Below, one piece after another: positions 23,621-34,400 of a DNA stretch of 64,000 nt (position 1 is its first letter; the number at the start of each line of letters is the position of its first letter). Origin of the DNA: Gnetum montanum. Taxonomy: Eukaryota; Streptophyta; Gnetopsida; Gnetales; Gnetaceae. Made by a program: the position numbers and the translations under genes. Below the pieces are notes generated by a model. The model had not been told where the DNA came from, searched no databases, and worked only from the letters and a program-made list of their open reading frames with translations. Where the stretch lies: contig MNCI01023527.1 of assembly GCA_015680685.1 (NCBI GenBank), positions 403,883-467,882 of the forward strand, read 5' to 3'.

Positions 23621-25368
23621 ATGGCTCCCAAACGTCAAGCGTCATCTCAAACTTCTATAGGTAGCTCTTTATTGCCCAATATTATTTCACATTAAAGTAA
23701 TGTACTCTCTACTTCTAATTGTGTTTGTAGCTTATTTGGGAAGGAAGGTTTCCAGTACCTTACCACTTCTAGATTATCTGATTTACTTGTTTTTCAAATT
23801 TTTAAAGTCTCGCATTGTAAGGGTGTTTCTATGGAGTGGTGTGAATAGTATGATAATAAAAAATGTCCTACTTCCCATTTAGTTTTTAGAGAAATAACAA
23901 TCCTTCCTCTTAATATTCAATAAGACTTAGGTTTTTAGTAAGGAGAAGATCCTTTAATTCCTTTAAGTTATTCCCCAAAATTTAAATCTTTTTGTAAGAA
24001 GGAATTATCTGATTATGTTAATGATTTTGCCATTGGCAAAGAAAAACTTTTTCATGAAGATTTCATAATGAGGCTCACTTTGATTTATGTCTAATTATTG
24101 GTAGCAAGGTTTCATGGTATAGATAACAATCCAATGTTAGTTCTTATTCTATTTTCATACTTTATGGTGCCATAATCAGTAGAATTTATGATTGGTTGTT
24201 GTCTTGTTTCTTTGCTTGGTATAATGCCATGACTAAAATTACTGTTGCCCAACAAAATCCTTTAAAATCATATACCCTATGTTGTATACCCTTAATCATG
24301 TGTATGATCCTAAGTTATGACCATCCAAAGAAAATTTTTTCATCATTATAATCCCTAGTTATGCCCTAAATTTCTTGAAGATGAGAGAGTTATGAGTAAG
24401 ATTATGGATGCCAAGAAAGGTCAACTAGCTTGACAACAAGCTTAGAGTTAGAAGGAAACCAATGATGTATTTTCTTGTTTGTTGATTATGTTTTTATTTT
24501 ATGTATTTTGATAGTGCAATATGGGCTGTAGAATGAACCAACGTAGAGTATTGGAGCTATACTAGTTGAAGATATTCAAGGTACTTTGACCATTGGTGTG
24601 GTTGAATCACAAGAATAGATTACACTTTCTACTCCCAAGGTATATAATTAAATATAATTTACTTAGTTTAATGTATTATCTATATATTTTTTTCTAATAT
24701 TTTTTTTTGCAAAGGTAATGTATTAGGCAAAGTTTTGTGGTCCAGTAGCTATAAGATAACATACTCAACAACAGGCTCCACAGAAATCCCAAAAAACTTA
24801 GTAGAGTTCAAGACAAGGGAAAAAAATAGAGGTAAGTTCTAGTTATTTAATGGTAGATTATGATTTAATACAGGCTGGGGTTTCATCACCTTTACATCCA
24901 ATTCCTAAGGATGCTCCAAATGCTATAAAAGATCTAGGTCAATTGTTAGGATAATTAGAAAATGCAATATGCTATGCTTACCATTTATAGACTCATGAAT
25001 GGTTTCTCCAAATTGACAATGATTGATTTTAGGTAATACGTTTCTTTTCTTTCTTTTTTCTTATATTTATTTGTTGATTTGCTCATAACTCATAATTTAA
25101 ATCTTTGTTTCTACAGAGAAAGGAGAAGGAATGACAAAGGGACATGGATGATTGATCAATACAAATAGATATGTTGAAGATCCAACGTAAAATAAGGGAG
25201 GAATCAATGGTTGCAACAAGACATGTGACCAAATATATCAAACAATTGTGTGATGGATTGGATGGATGCAAAGTAGTGCTTAGCAATGTAGATGCTACTA
25301 TTGAAGAAAGAGAATCTCAATTGAAGATGATCATAGGTCTTCTTGAGTCTTTTAGTTGTAACAAATAA
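23621..25368 (+). pseudogene. Antisense, intron-containing ORF in the leader of the chromovirus-like element
   Basis: A gene-like region on the strand opposite to the retroelement. It starts with an ATG at 23621 and ends in a stop after a charged helix at 25171-25368, which has heptad-like spacing. Coding-like segments are separated by GT...AG intervals at 24466-24514, 24640-24714, 24832-24873 and 25033-25116. The donor at 24832 is GTAAGT and the acceptor at 25116 is TTCTACAG. Segments such as DLGQLL, ENAICYAYHL and THEWFLQIDND read well apart from a few stops. Two of the intervals are short for plant introns (42 and 49 bases). I do not recognise the protein. It could be a captured host gene or an element-specific antisense ORF. 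Confidence 0.45.
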
Positions 25369-25592
25369 TCACAGTTTCTTTCTTTACATTTTTCCATTCT
25401 ACTTCTTTCCCCTATTCTTCCTTTTCTATATCCTACTTAGATGTAATTCCTCTCACTTATCCTTGATTACAAAATAAAATAAAATAATATTTTCTTCCAT
25501 TTTTTTATTTTTCTTAAATATACTTGTGTTCTATAATAACTATAATAATAAAATCATGTTTTTCTTCTACTTTGGCTCTTGAATAATGGTTT

Positions 25593-25604
25593 GCTCTGAT
25601 ATCA
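25593..25604 (-). other. Primer-binding site, initiator-Met type
   Basis: On the minus strand TGATATCAGAGC lies two bases after the 5' LTR. It matches the initiator-Met primer site TGGTATCAGAGC with one transition. Confidence 0.88.
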
Positions 25605-25606
25605 AA

Positions 25607-26116
25607 TGTGACATCTTGTTCCTGAATGTCGTAAAAATACAATCGCTTAATTTATTGCATTCATAATTTTCTTAAATGATACTCTAAAAATATTATAAAT
25701 ATTTAATAAATAAATAAACTAATAAATAGATAATTGGTACTAAAGTATGAAACAAGGAAAAATGAAAAAATTTTATTTATAGAAGAGATTATTGTAACGT
25801 CCTTTAGGTTGTCTTCCTATCCCACTTAAGCCTTAGAGGCAATATAGCACTACCACCATAGTTAGGCTATCTTGCCAAAGAGGTGATCAATCCCTTTCTA
25901 TACTACTTTACCTAACTCTTGTTACTTGCCTTTCTTGGCTCCACAACTTCATGCCTAGCATGACCTCTAACCCTGGCCTTAAATGGCATGGGTCAAACCT
26001 TTTCCTAAGGGACACATGAATAATCATAACTCCTCATAACAAGGTGATCCTTCATTTGAAGGTTAATTACATTATTTAAAATTTTTTCCATCCTTAACAA
26101 GGGATAGAACATTACA
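25607..26116 (-). repeat. 5' LTR (510 bp) of the chromovirus-like element
   Basis: Reads TGTGACATCT to AACATTACA on the + strand and aligns with 17160-17624. It retains a segment of about 45 bases missing from the other LTR. Confidence 0.9.
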
Positions 26117-26121
26117 ACAAG
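26117..26121. repeat. Target-site duplication ACAAG (right)
   Basis: Exact copy of 17155-17159. Confidence 0.88.
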
Positions 26122-27209
26122 AAAGCTAGTAGATGGTAATTTCTTTTTGCGTTGCAATAGGCAGCCTTTCCTCTCCTTGGTAGCAATAGGTCCAAACAAC
26201 GGGTGAGTAGTAGGTGACTTTTCCAAGGTAGAGTCATGCACATTAGGTGATTATTTGATGCATGTCAAAGGTTCCTATCATCAGTGATAATCTCTCTCAA
26301 TAGTGCACCTTAGAGGCTCTCCCTCCCCGATGATAGCTCTAAATGATAGTGGCAATAGGTGACATAGACACATGATGACAAATAGCAACATAAATGGGCA
26401 TTGAGTGTTAGAAATGTGTAGGTGATAGCATAGAGTAGTAGAAGATTCTTTCTCTCTTTCCCTCCTTCTTACCTTAATCTTTGCACTATAGACAATGGTT
26501 AGTATAGTGTCATATGTGGTAGATGCAGATGCACATCGGTAGTGGTGCATGGTAGCGTGTGGATTTGGTAGATGTCACAACATGTGAAGACATTGTAGTG
26601 GTAGTAGGAAGATAGTAGGAATTGATAGTAGCATCAATGATCATGTGGTGGCAGACAACAGTGGCCTCCCTCTCTCTCCTTTCCTCCCCAGTAGATGATG
26701 GTGGATAGAACCACAACACTACAACAGCGGTAGGGTTTCCTCTTTTTCTCTCTTCGGTAATGGTGAAGCTACAATAGGTGAACTCCTTGGATTTTCTACC
26801 AACAATGGTAGCTTGTATGGTAGGTGATGGTGAGGTGTGTGGTAGTGGAACAACATATAGATCTCTCTCTTCCTCTTCCAATGGCTATGAGCAGTGTCAA
26901 CTACAGTAGCATCTATGACGACGAGATGGCATGAACTGATGATAGAAGTGGAAGATGAGGGAAAAGTTTTAAATTTACTTGTCAGTGTATTTTCATTGAA
27001 TCTTGAAATTCAAGATAGCTGTTCTATTAAAATTCTTCCAAATTTTTTGTTTAATATACTTTGTTTTTTTTTTTTGAAATGTCACATGGATGTCTCTAGC
27101 TGAGAGTATTCCCAAGTTTCGGTACCCACATAGGAGGCATCCTAAGAAATTTTCTCCTGAAATGAATTGTTCCCCAAGTGTTGGTTCATCCAAAATTTAT
27201 GCATCAATA
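26122..27209 (+). repeat. 3' LTR of outer element, second part
   Basis: Continues the outer 3' LTR after the insertion and aligns with about 1785-2850. It ends GCATCAATA, against GCATCAACA in the 5' LTR. Confidence 0.87.
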
Positions 27210-27214
27210 GTGAT
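27210..27214. repeat. Right target-site duplication GTGAT of the outer element
   Basis: Exact copy of 1089-1093, directly after the outer 3' LTR. Confidence 0.85.
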
Positions 27215-27405
27215 ATGCATGCATAGACATGCTTTGGTAGCAACATTAAAGATGTACTAAGCAGGTTTTTATGCTTTTACATCTATTACTGACCACTACT
27301 CTTGTGATTGTAATACCATATATTTTATCAACCCTTAATATTTGAAATAGAAAAGGGATCACAAAAAATTGTTGTCTATCCTTCCCATTCTATATGGCCT
27401 TCTTT

Positions 27406-27548
27406 TTTGTTAGAACCTAAAATAATTGAAACATACGTAGAGCCCAAGATTTATAGAATTTTATAACTTAGTGCTAGATAGTAGAATCAAACTTGTGACC
27501 AAGGGTTACCAAGTCAAGACTTGTACCACTAGGCTAACCTCTCATTAT
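27406..27548 (-). mobile_element. tRNA-derived SINE with perfect 15-bp target duplication
   Basis: A 143-bp SINE on the minus strand. The 5' head is tRNA-like: GTTAGCCTAGTGGTA fits the RNA polymerase III A box, and AAGTTTGATTCTA fits a B box (GGTTCGANTCC) with transitions. The body ends TTTCAATTATTTTAGGTTC followed by a short A-rich tail. The 15 bases TATATGGCCTTCTTT occur at 27391-27405 and again at 27549-27563, so the insertion boundaries are exact. The same body is seen at 28668-28820. Confidence 0.85.
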
Positions 27549-27563
27549 TATATGGCCTTCTTT

Positions 27564-28665
27564 GTTTTCATTGTCATGTCCTTTTTATGAAGCTAAAACT
27601 AGAATTGAAATAGTTTTTTTTACATCCTCAAAATCATAGGATCTATTAAATAGAGGAAATGTACATAGCATGCATTGTAAACACTTCATTAATAAAGTTA
27701 TCAAGTTTTGTTAATACTACATCAAATAGGTATTTTAAGCTCTAAAATAGGATATTGCTAAATTATGTGATGTTCATCTTCAATTACTTCCTAATTGCAT
27801 AGACAATAGGTTCTCTTTTCTAGTGGAGTCTTGACTTATCTACCCATTTTAATTCTAAAATAGTCAGAGTTCAATCTTGCCTAGCCAATCTGACATCATA
27901 GATGAGGGAATATATAAGCACATAGATAAGCTACTTTCTTTCTAATGCTTCCTTTAATATTAGTTGGGTAGAATTTTTTTTTACTTGTTGGATTTTCCCA
28001 AATGTGCAAAAGTGCCTTATCTCTAAAACCGTTATGTAGCTTTTTTGTGTAATAATAAATAATTCCCTTCTCAATGTTCCATCTTTTGAGGTAGACCATT
28101 CCCTCATGGAACCATCCATTATGATGTGTAGCCACTAATACTTTCAATATTTAGTCATTATGCAATAAGGGAGATTGCAGGCATATACATCAAATTGACA
28201 AAGAGCTTCTATCTCTAAGGGTATCATGATTGCTTCTAGGAGCAATGGATCATATTGTACATGTATTTTAACTTGAAAATCTTCCACCAAAAAATGCTTT
28301 TGACCTCTTTTATTTAATCTTTTGGTAAAAAGGTTTAAGTATTTTAATAATTTTATTTATGTGATGAGAGTATTTTAAATCATGAAAAAAATATAATTTC
28401 AAATTGAATATAGGAATGGCTCAATTTTATATTATTAATAAATCAAATCTACTAGGTAAATAAATCCATACAAGATTTAAGAATAATTTTTACGAAGAAA
28501 AAGTAAGTTGTGTTAATTGATTCAAGATAATGGATAAAAATTATATATTGAAGTTGATTCCAGTAATGCACAAATGTTGTCAAATTGAAGGACATAATAT
28601 AGTATTTAGATACTAAAAATATAAAGATTATTAAAATGAAAAATTATAGGATTACACAAAAATCC
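27564..28665. other. Intergenic, no recognised feature
   Basis: AT-rich sequence. An 83-codon open frame on the minus strand at 28147-27896 has no family I recognise and no supporting context. Confidence 0.4.
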
Positions 28666-28667
28666 AA

Positions 28668-28820
28668 GAATGAGGTGTTAGCATAGTGGTAGGACTCTTG
28701 ATTTGAAAGCTCCAAGTTATGAGTTTAATTCTATTGGGCAATGTTGAGATATAAAGTTAAAATTAGACTATATATCTTGGGATGTACCTATATTTCAATT
28801 ATTTTAAGTTCCAATACCCT
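28668..28820 (+). mobile_element. tRNA-derived SINE, second copy
   Basis: Begins GAATGAGGTGTTAGCATAGTGG (A-box-like), has AGTTTAATTCTATTGGG at the B-box position, and ends with ATTTCAATTATTTTAAGTTCC. The tRNA-like head and tail both match the copy at 27406-27548. I do not see a clear target duplication. Confidence 0.75.
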
Positions 28821-28848
28821 CCTTTCATATTAAATTTGTTTTCTATTT

Positions 28849-28945
28849 GAATGAGGTGTTAGGTTAGTGGTATCAGTCTTGGCTTGGTAATCCCAAGTCA
28901 TAAGTTCGATTCCACTAGGTTGTGTCGAGTTATAAATTGAAAACA
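28849..28945 (+). mobile_element. tRNA-derived SINE head, third copy
   Basis: Begins GAATGAGGTGTTAGGTTAGTGG and keeps the best B box of the three (AAGTTCGATTCCA). The family tail is not clearly present; the sequence diverges after about 28945. It follows the second copy by 28 bases in the same orientation, so it may be part of a dimer or a separate truncated insertion. Confidence 0.65.
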
Positions 28946-30079
28946 TTCCATAAATGAAATTCTAAATCTAGTCTAATAGATCTAAGGGATCTCAATGAAG
29001 GTAAATAAGAAATTTTAGTGTAGTTTTAGAAATAGAAAATTTGAAACATAATTGATGTCATATATAATAAGCCCTCAAGAAATTTTGACTTTGTAAATTC
29101 TAATTGACATATAAAATAATTTTGTAATGGGCTAATTGTATATTGAAGTTTCCACTAATGCTTGTAAGATCAACATATTCTTCTAAAAATAACTTCCATT
29201 TTTATTTCATCTAATACATTAACAAGCTTATACCAAAAAAATAAAATAAAATAAAAAGAAAGATAAAATAATACTTTCTAATATTGTCATACAACGCAAA
29301 ATCAATTTCATGTTTTCATAATGTTAAAAATGCAGACATTAGTATATCACAAGTTTTTTGATTATCTTTCTTTTAGAAATCTAATAAACTATATGAATGT
29401 AACAAGTTTCTAACAAATTCATTTACATATCTACTAATAATTCATTTAATACTATACCTTTTTCAGAAATGTTAAACCCATGCATATATATGATTTTCTA
29501 TCATAGGTATGGTTTAGAAGTATTTGTTGATATTAATATTTTTTGATGAGTAATATAGTGCATAGCTACAAGATTCAAACAATCATTTTTAAATATGAAA
29601 TAAATCTCTTTTTATGTTTTCCAATTGATGAAACTCTATGAATGAAAATACAAATAATCTTTTTCAACATAAATCAATCTCATTAATCATGTTTTTAATA
29701 GCTACATATATTATATCTTTTTATCCATTAGATATTTCATTTAATCAAATAAAATCTCATTTTCAAAAACTGTATTCTAGGCTATAATTAGTGCTTTCAT
29801 TTAGCATATGTGAAAAACATTGATTTTCTTCATTTGATTTCTCTAAGTGTTTTAAAATAGGAAAAATAAAATTGTTTATTTTTTAATTCAATGATCTTGG
29901 CATATTAGTTGTTTTCATTTTAATTAATAATTTTTGCATATCCTCAAATTTCAAAATTGACTAATCCTTTTGATAAGAAAAATGTGTTGTTGCCATTATT
30001 TGTATTATTCTAATATCCTTGATAGCATGAATTTTAATAGCATTGTATTTTTAGCTAATAGATAAAGACAATAGGCCTA
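28946..30079. other. AT-rich spacer, nothing recognised
   Basis: No coding motif, LTR terminus or tandem structure found on either strand. Confidence 0.4.
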
Positions 30080-30560
30080 GTCTTAACTTTTGAACAATGT
30101 CACATTCAAAGTAAAACATTTTATGTCACATTTCAAATGAACATTTATGTTGTCTTTATACTTGAAAAACATCTTATGTCACACTTGAAATGAAGCATCT
30201 AAGTATTACTTATATACAATATGCTCTATTAGTGAGTTTTAAATGAAGTCACACCTAAAATGAAATATAAAATAATATTAACTATACATTACTTTTTCAC
30301 ATAGCCCACCAAACCCATCCACACCTATATATTCTTGACTTTCCAATGATGTCATATTCTAAATGAAACATCTAAGTACTACATAAATACGATATACTTT
30401 ATTGTTAATTTTTAAATGAAATCACACCCAAAATGAAACATAAAACAATAATAGCTATTCACCCCCACCCCCATTCCATCTCAAAAACTTCCCTACAATA
30501 CACTCTACTATGAATTTTAAGAGATGTCACTCCCAAACTAAAATACACAAAAATTTAATA
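30080..30560. repeat. Degenerate tandem repeat, about 173-bp period
   Basis: Related blocks start with TGTCACAYTT-like sequence at about 30083, 30177, 30350 and 30525. The first two full units are 173 and 175 bases and share AAATGAAACATCTAAGTA and ATGAAGTCACACCTAAAATG-like stretches. Outer units are partial. Confidence 0.6.
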
Positions 30561-30774
30561 GTTGAAGAAATACTATAATTGTATATGCAATACCTTATGA
30601 TAGTACTTACTATTGATTTCTCATAAATGAAAAACATAAAAGAAACAAAAAAAAACCTAATAATCTAATATATAATATAATTTCTATACGAGGTGGCCAT
30701 TGTCCACTCCCTCGCCCCTAAAGTCATGCCCTTGCATGTCCTTATATAGGATAGATCCTAAAAACATAATAATA

Positions 30775-31107
30775 GTAGCTAGAAAAACATATTCATCATA
30801 TCCACCACTACCTCTAAATAAATCTACATATGCTTTAGATGAGTTGTGAATTATTCTCTATCTCGTTCTCTTACATGTGGTTGTATGTGGCAAATCTCTT
30901 AGTAATTTTTGAGTATTGACAAATGGAATTCTCTTAATGGTTTGTCAATCTCGAGGGATTTTGATAGAGTTTTTGTAGCATAATCTTTTTGGAAAGAAAT
31001 GATCTAAAGATGTAAAATACTAGTGTCTCTTAAACCATAGAGATTATGATGAGTTTTGANGTAGCTAGAAAAACATATTCATCATATCCACCACTACCTC
31101 TAAATAN
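30775..31107. repeat. 46-bp exact duplication bounded by N bases (assembly scar)
   Basis: The 46 bases at 30775-30820 recur exactly at 31061-31106. The second copy is enclosed by single N bases at 31060 and 31107. Exact identity plus bounding Ns suggests gap filling or a misjoin, not a biological repeat. Confidence 0.75.
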
Positions 31108-31139
31108 ACCTAATGATTTATATAAATCCCTATCAAAAG

Positions 31140-31720
31140 ATATCACTTCATGATACATATTTTTCAGGTTATTGGATTTATTTACTTGAATAATGATTTT
31201 ACACTAGTAATTCATGCTATCCTTGAATACTATGGAATTAATGTTTTGCATGAATGCTATTTTTCTAAATCTTTTTACTCATTGAATTAGTGAATTTTTA
31301 AATGGATGAGAAATCATTGGATCTTAAAGTTTTTATGGATCAATGTACTACTTTTATTACTTGGAAATAGAAAGAAGATTTTGATATTCTTCTGATTACT
31401 CTAACCTTCCTTGGGAGATTGAATTATAAAATCATTATCTTATTTTTAAAAATGTTGAAACTGAAATTATTGGTAGCATTGACAAAATTTTGGATTCAAA
31501 GTTAAAAACACTACTAAATGATGTGCAACATATACATTGTTTTTTAGAGATTAATTTATGAAAAAAGAAAATGTAATTAAAAAGCAATGTTAGTGATTAA
31601 TGTTTTTTGTTTCAAAAATTACATATTATAATTTGTGAGGATGTTGCAATTACTATCATTATGAAGGCCATGTTATTAAAATTTGTCTTATTTTTATTAA
31701 AAAAAAGTGGTTCATGAGGA
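31140..31720 (+). pseudogene. LINE ORF1 (gag-like) remnant
   Basis: A decayed gag-like ORF1 of a LINE on the + strand. A stretch near 31440-31560 reads FENVETEIIGSIDKILDSKL, and about 31630-31680 gives a zinc-knuckle pattern C-x2-Y-x4-H-x4-C (CNYYHYEGHVIKIC), where the second Cys became Tyr by a transition. This is the order expected upstream of a LINE endonuclease, which follows at 32110. Stops and frame changes are many. Confidence 0.6.
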
Positions 31721-32109
31721 AATGAAACAATAATTCTTAGAAAAGGTAGATAATAGTAGTTTTCAATAAGAATGAAATCGTCTTCAATAAGTTCTCAATC
31801 TTTTAATTCTAAAGGTGTTAATAAACTCTTGATATCTAAAGATATTTTCTCTTTTTTTAAATAAGAAAAGTTTAATAGGGACTAACAATGAAAATATTGA
31901 TGGAAATAGATTTCACTTAGTGTAACATAAAAAGAAGAGGTTTGGAACTACTGATTTCAATTTAAAAACCCTAAAGTATCTTATTATTTTTCTACTTTTG
32001 CTACTAGTTCAAATTTTTTTTATTATATAATGTCTTTTCACTTCTCAGTAACATGTATTATGAGACAAATTTTGAGCTTGAAATATTAAGGATGGGGGTA
32101 TCCACTACT

Positions 32110-32342
32110 ACATATCAATGTTAGTTTTATCATTAAATGTTCAAGGCCTTTCTAATAGGTCCTGACAAAACATTATTAGGGAGTATCTTTCAAACTAGCA
32201 TTTATCTCTAGATTTTGTTTTCTTGTAAGAAATTAAGATTTCATATCATAGTATTAGTTTTGTTGGTAAATGCATTTTAAAAAATTTCTTTATTTTTTAT
32301 GCTACTCATGAACTTAAAAAAAAAGGTATTGTTATCCTTGCT
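32110..32342 (+). pseudogene. LINE endonuclease, N-terminal part (older LINE)
   Basis: Start of an apurinic-like endonuclease of a LINE ORF2. Motifs are LSLNVQGLSNRS (the 'SWNvrGL' strand with the catalytic Asn), LDFVFL followed by EIKI (the 'Q.tK' region with catalytic Glu), and KKKGIVILANKN. It stops at 32342-32357, where a second LINE inserted, and resumes at 33862. Confidence 0.8.
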
Positions 32343-32357
32343 AATAAAAATTGAACT
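32343..32357. repeat. LINE target-site duplication, left copy
   Basis: AATAAAAATTGAACT here, and AATAAAAATTGGACT at 33847-33861: 14 of 15 bases agree. The copies bracket the inserted LINE. Confidence 0.8.
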
Positions 32358-33846
32358 TGAGAGGTTATGTTTCTATCTTCCATAGGTAGGTTGACCATGA
32401 CTAAATTTGTGTCATAAGTCAATTAGATTGTAACAAATTTTCTTTGGTCTACTAAGGATGAGGATCATCAATTTCATTTGATTACTTGGGATATGGTTTC
32501 TATTCTAGTTTATGCAAGTGGTTGTGGGCTTCAATATTTTGAAAAGTAGGTTTGCATTCTGGCTGCTAAGATGACTTGGGAGGTTTGATCCTAGGTAGAC
32601 AAGCCTTGGCTTAGTTATCTTCGAATATGATATTATAATTTGTGTACTTGTCTGGCCAAAGCCTTATAGATATAGAAAATCATTAGTAGAGGATGAACTT
32701 TTCTTCAATTAGTTGGGTGCCAAGAATTTAGGAAAGTAAACATTGTAGTGAAAGGTCTTATGGTAGAACAAGCTCATCATAAAATTATTGTGAATGTTTT
32801 CTTTAAAGTAGCCACCCTATTGCATTAAGGTTCAAGGGCACATGTAAAGGATTAGTTTAGTAGGAGGAAATGAGGAATTCCATTAGTCTTTCATGATGAT
32901 AATAAATATGGACAATTCATCAAAATTCTACATCCTTAAAAGACATAGCCTTCATAATTTATCCCATTTAGATACCTTGCATTATAGTTTAAAAAACCAC
33001 AAAAAGTGAATTCCATATCTTCATAAGCAATTCTTTGCCAAAGTAAGGGGATGGGACCTTATTTAAAGATTTCATCCTCAACCAAAGGTAAATTTTTTTA
33101 CTTGGTTGTTAGCTCATCATGCAAGGATCACTTAGGAAAAACTCTAATGATGAGGTTTTGTAAATTCATTCAAGTGTATCATTTGTTGTAAGAAGATTGA
33201 AACTATGATACACATTTTTAAGGAATATTTATTTATGAAGAGTGTAGGTTGATTCATATGCATGTGAACTAGGATCCTATGGATCAATGTTGGACATTAC
33301 TTACAAAAGGGTCCATCATTCAAGATGCATACATGACATTTCATTATGGATGAAGGTTGCCTGAGAGATTTGGCTCTAGCATGCATACATGAGATTTCAT
33401 TATGGATGAAGGTTTCCTGAGAGATTTGGCTCTAGTAGAATACTCACACTTTTTATGCAAAGTGTCTAAACTCTCCCTATAAATGTGTTTCAAAAGTATT
33501 ACCAACTTTCACTTGTGGAGAAACATCCATGAATGTATGATAACAATGTTTCACACTCATGACTCCCTATAAGATGAGGCAATGTGATGTCCATAAACTA
33601 TGTATTCTTCCAATTTTTTTAATATGCATATCCTTTACTTTAACTGAACTTTATGATATTGCACATGACTATTTTTTAGTTTTTAATTTTGATGCTTGAT
33701 AGGAATCTCTAGGGCTTTTTGATTAGTCTAGGTGTCATCTATTTTTCTTGAGGATCTTCTATCTTCCATGATGATACTACTGTTGTAATTACTAATTTGG
33801 GGTTCACCCCTTTGATTACATAAATGATTAGACATTCCCTTAAAAA
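32358..33846 (+). mobile_element. 5'-truncated LINE inserted into an older LINE
   Basis: The 3' portion of a LINE ORF2 and its 3' UTR. Near the start is SSIGRLTMTKFV (the RT thumb/'GRl.L.k.VL' block) and HLITWDMVS. Further on are NFFTWLLAHHARIT and CIICCKKIETMIHIF (the zf-RVT zinc-binding domain). A 3' UTR with TTGGGGTTCACCCCTTTGATT runs into an A-run at 33840-33848. Insertion made the AATAAAAATTGRACT duplication. Everything upstream of the RT thumb is missing, as expected from incomplete target-primed reverse transcription. Confidence 0.82.
33325..33436. repeat. 56-bp direct tandem duplication
   Basis: 33325-33380 and 33381-33436 are adjacent 56-base copies with about three differences, inside the 3' part of the truncated LINE. 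A replication-slippage duplication is likely. Confidence 0.8.
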
Positions 33847-33861
33847 AATAAAAATTGGACT

Positions 33862-34400
33862 AGAAAAATTTTAAATTTTGTTTTTGACAACCTTGGAAGA
33901 GTTATTTGAATTATTTTTTATTGTGAAAAATGTGACCTTAAACTCTATAATATTTATGCTCCTAAAAATTTTAAAGCTCAATTAGAGGTTTTAAAAGATC
34001 TTCTATCTCTACCTAAAGTTTCTTAGATTATTGGAGGTGATTTCAATAAGGTTAAAAGTCATTTAAATAAACTTTATGATCTTTCTCTTAATATATTTTC
34101 TCAAAAAGAAAGAAAGGAAATTGGTATAATTTCAAAGAAATATATTTTCTTTATCATGTTAGCTCTTTATTCTCATCTCATTCGAATGAGAAGCATTATA
34201 CTTGGTGTAACTATCAATATGGAAATGATAGAACTTATTGTCAACTTGATAGATTTTACATCTTGAATGTTTCCTCTTGGAAGCTTGTAAGGAAAGTAGT
34301 AATGCATATATATATTATTTTCTTAGGTCATTTTCCTATTTGTATTTTTTTTCTAGTATTAATTCTTCATCCTTTTAAAAGCATGAACTTTTTTGTATGA
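33862..34400 (+). pseudogene. LINE endonuclease, C-terminal part (older LINE)
   Basis: Continues the endonuclease begun at 32110. Motifs are FDNLGRVIWI, LYNIYAPKNF ('.niYaP'), IIGGDFNKVKS (catalytic 'GGDFN'), RNEKHYTWCNY ('.yTW.n') and YCQLDRFYI ('s.LDRfL.'). Joined across the inserted LINE, it gives one recognisable domain, which supports the nested reading. RT is not found downstream, so the older LINE was itself truncated or decayed. Confidence 0.82.

Larger units (their letters stand above)
17160..26116 (-). mobile_element. Chromovirus-like Ty3/gypsy element inserted in the outer 3' LTR
   Basis: A 9.0-kb element in minus orientation with perfect ACAAG duplications. The LTRs are 17160-17624 (3') and 25607-26116 (5'). 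The primer site is at 25593-25604 and the polypurine tract at 17625-17640. Domain order from the 5' LTR is leader with an antisense ORF, minisatellite, gag, protease, RT, RNase H, integrase. That is the Ty3/gypsy order. The integrase end resembles chromoviruses (KLAPRFCGPFEI), but no chromodomain is visible before the polypurine tract. All frames carry stops, so it is dead. Confidence 0.92.
1094..27209 (+). mobile_element. Outer Ty3/gypsy LTR retrotransposon, with two nested elements
   Basis: This is an old LTR retrotransposon in + orientation. The LTRs are 1094-2850 and 16403-17159 plus 26122-27209. A PBS-like site follows the 5' LTR and a G-rich polypurine tract precedes the 3' LTR. The GTGAT duplication flanks both ends. 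Two later insertions (4485-13274 and 17160-26116) interrupt it, so the original element was about 8.4 kb. The internal remains, in order, are gag, a retropepsin, the start of RT, and the C-terminal end of integrase. The bulk of RT, RNase H and the integrase core is deleted. Both LTR termini carry transitions (TG to TA at the left, ACA to ATA at the right), consistent with methylation decay. Confidence 0.88.

Noticed and set aside
27480-27547. Possible tRNA gene on the minus strand
   Set aside because: The pol III boxes are there, but there is no clover-leaf closure, and the body and target duplication show it is a SINE.
30083-30560. Possible CRISPR-like or regular array
   Set aside because: The units are long, degenerate tandem copies without unique spacers, and the genome is eukaryotic.
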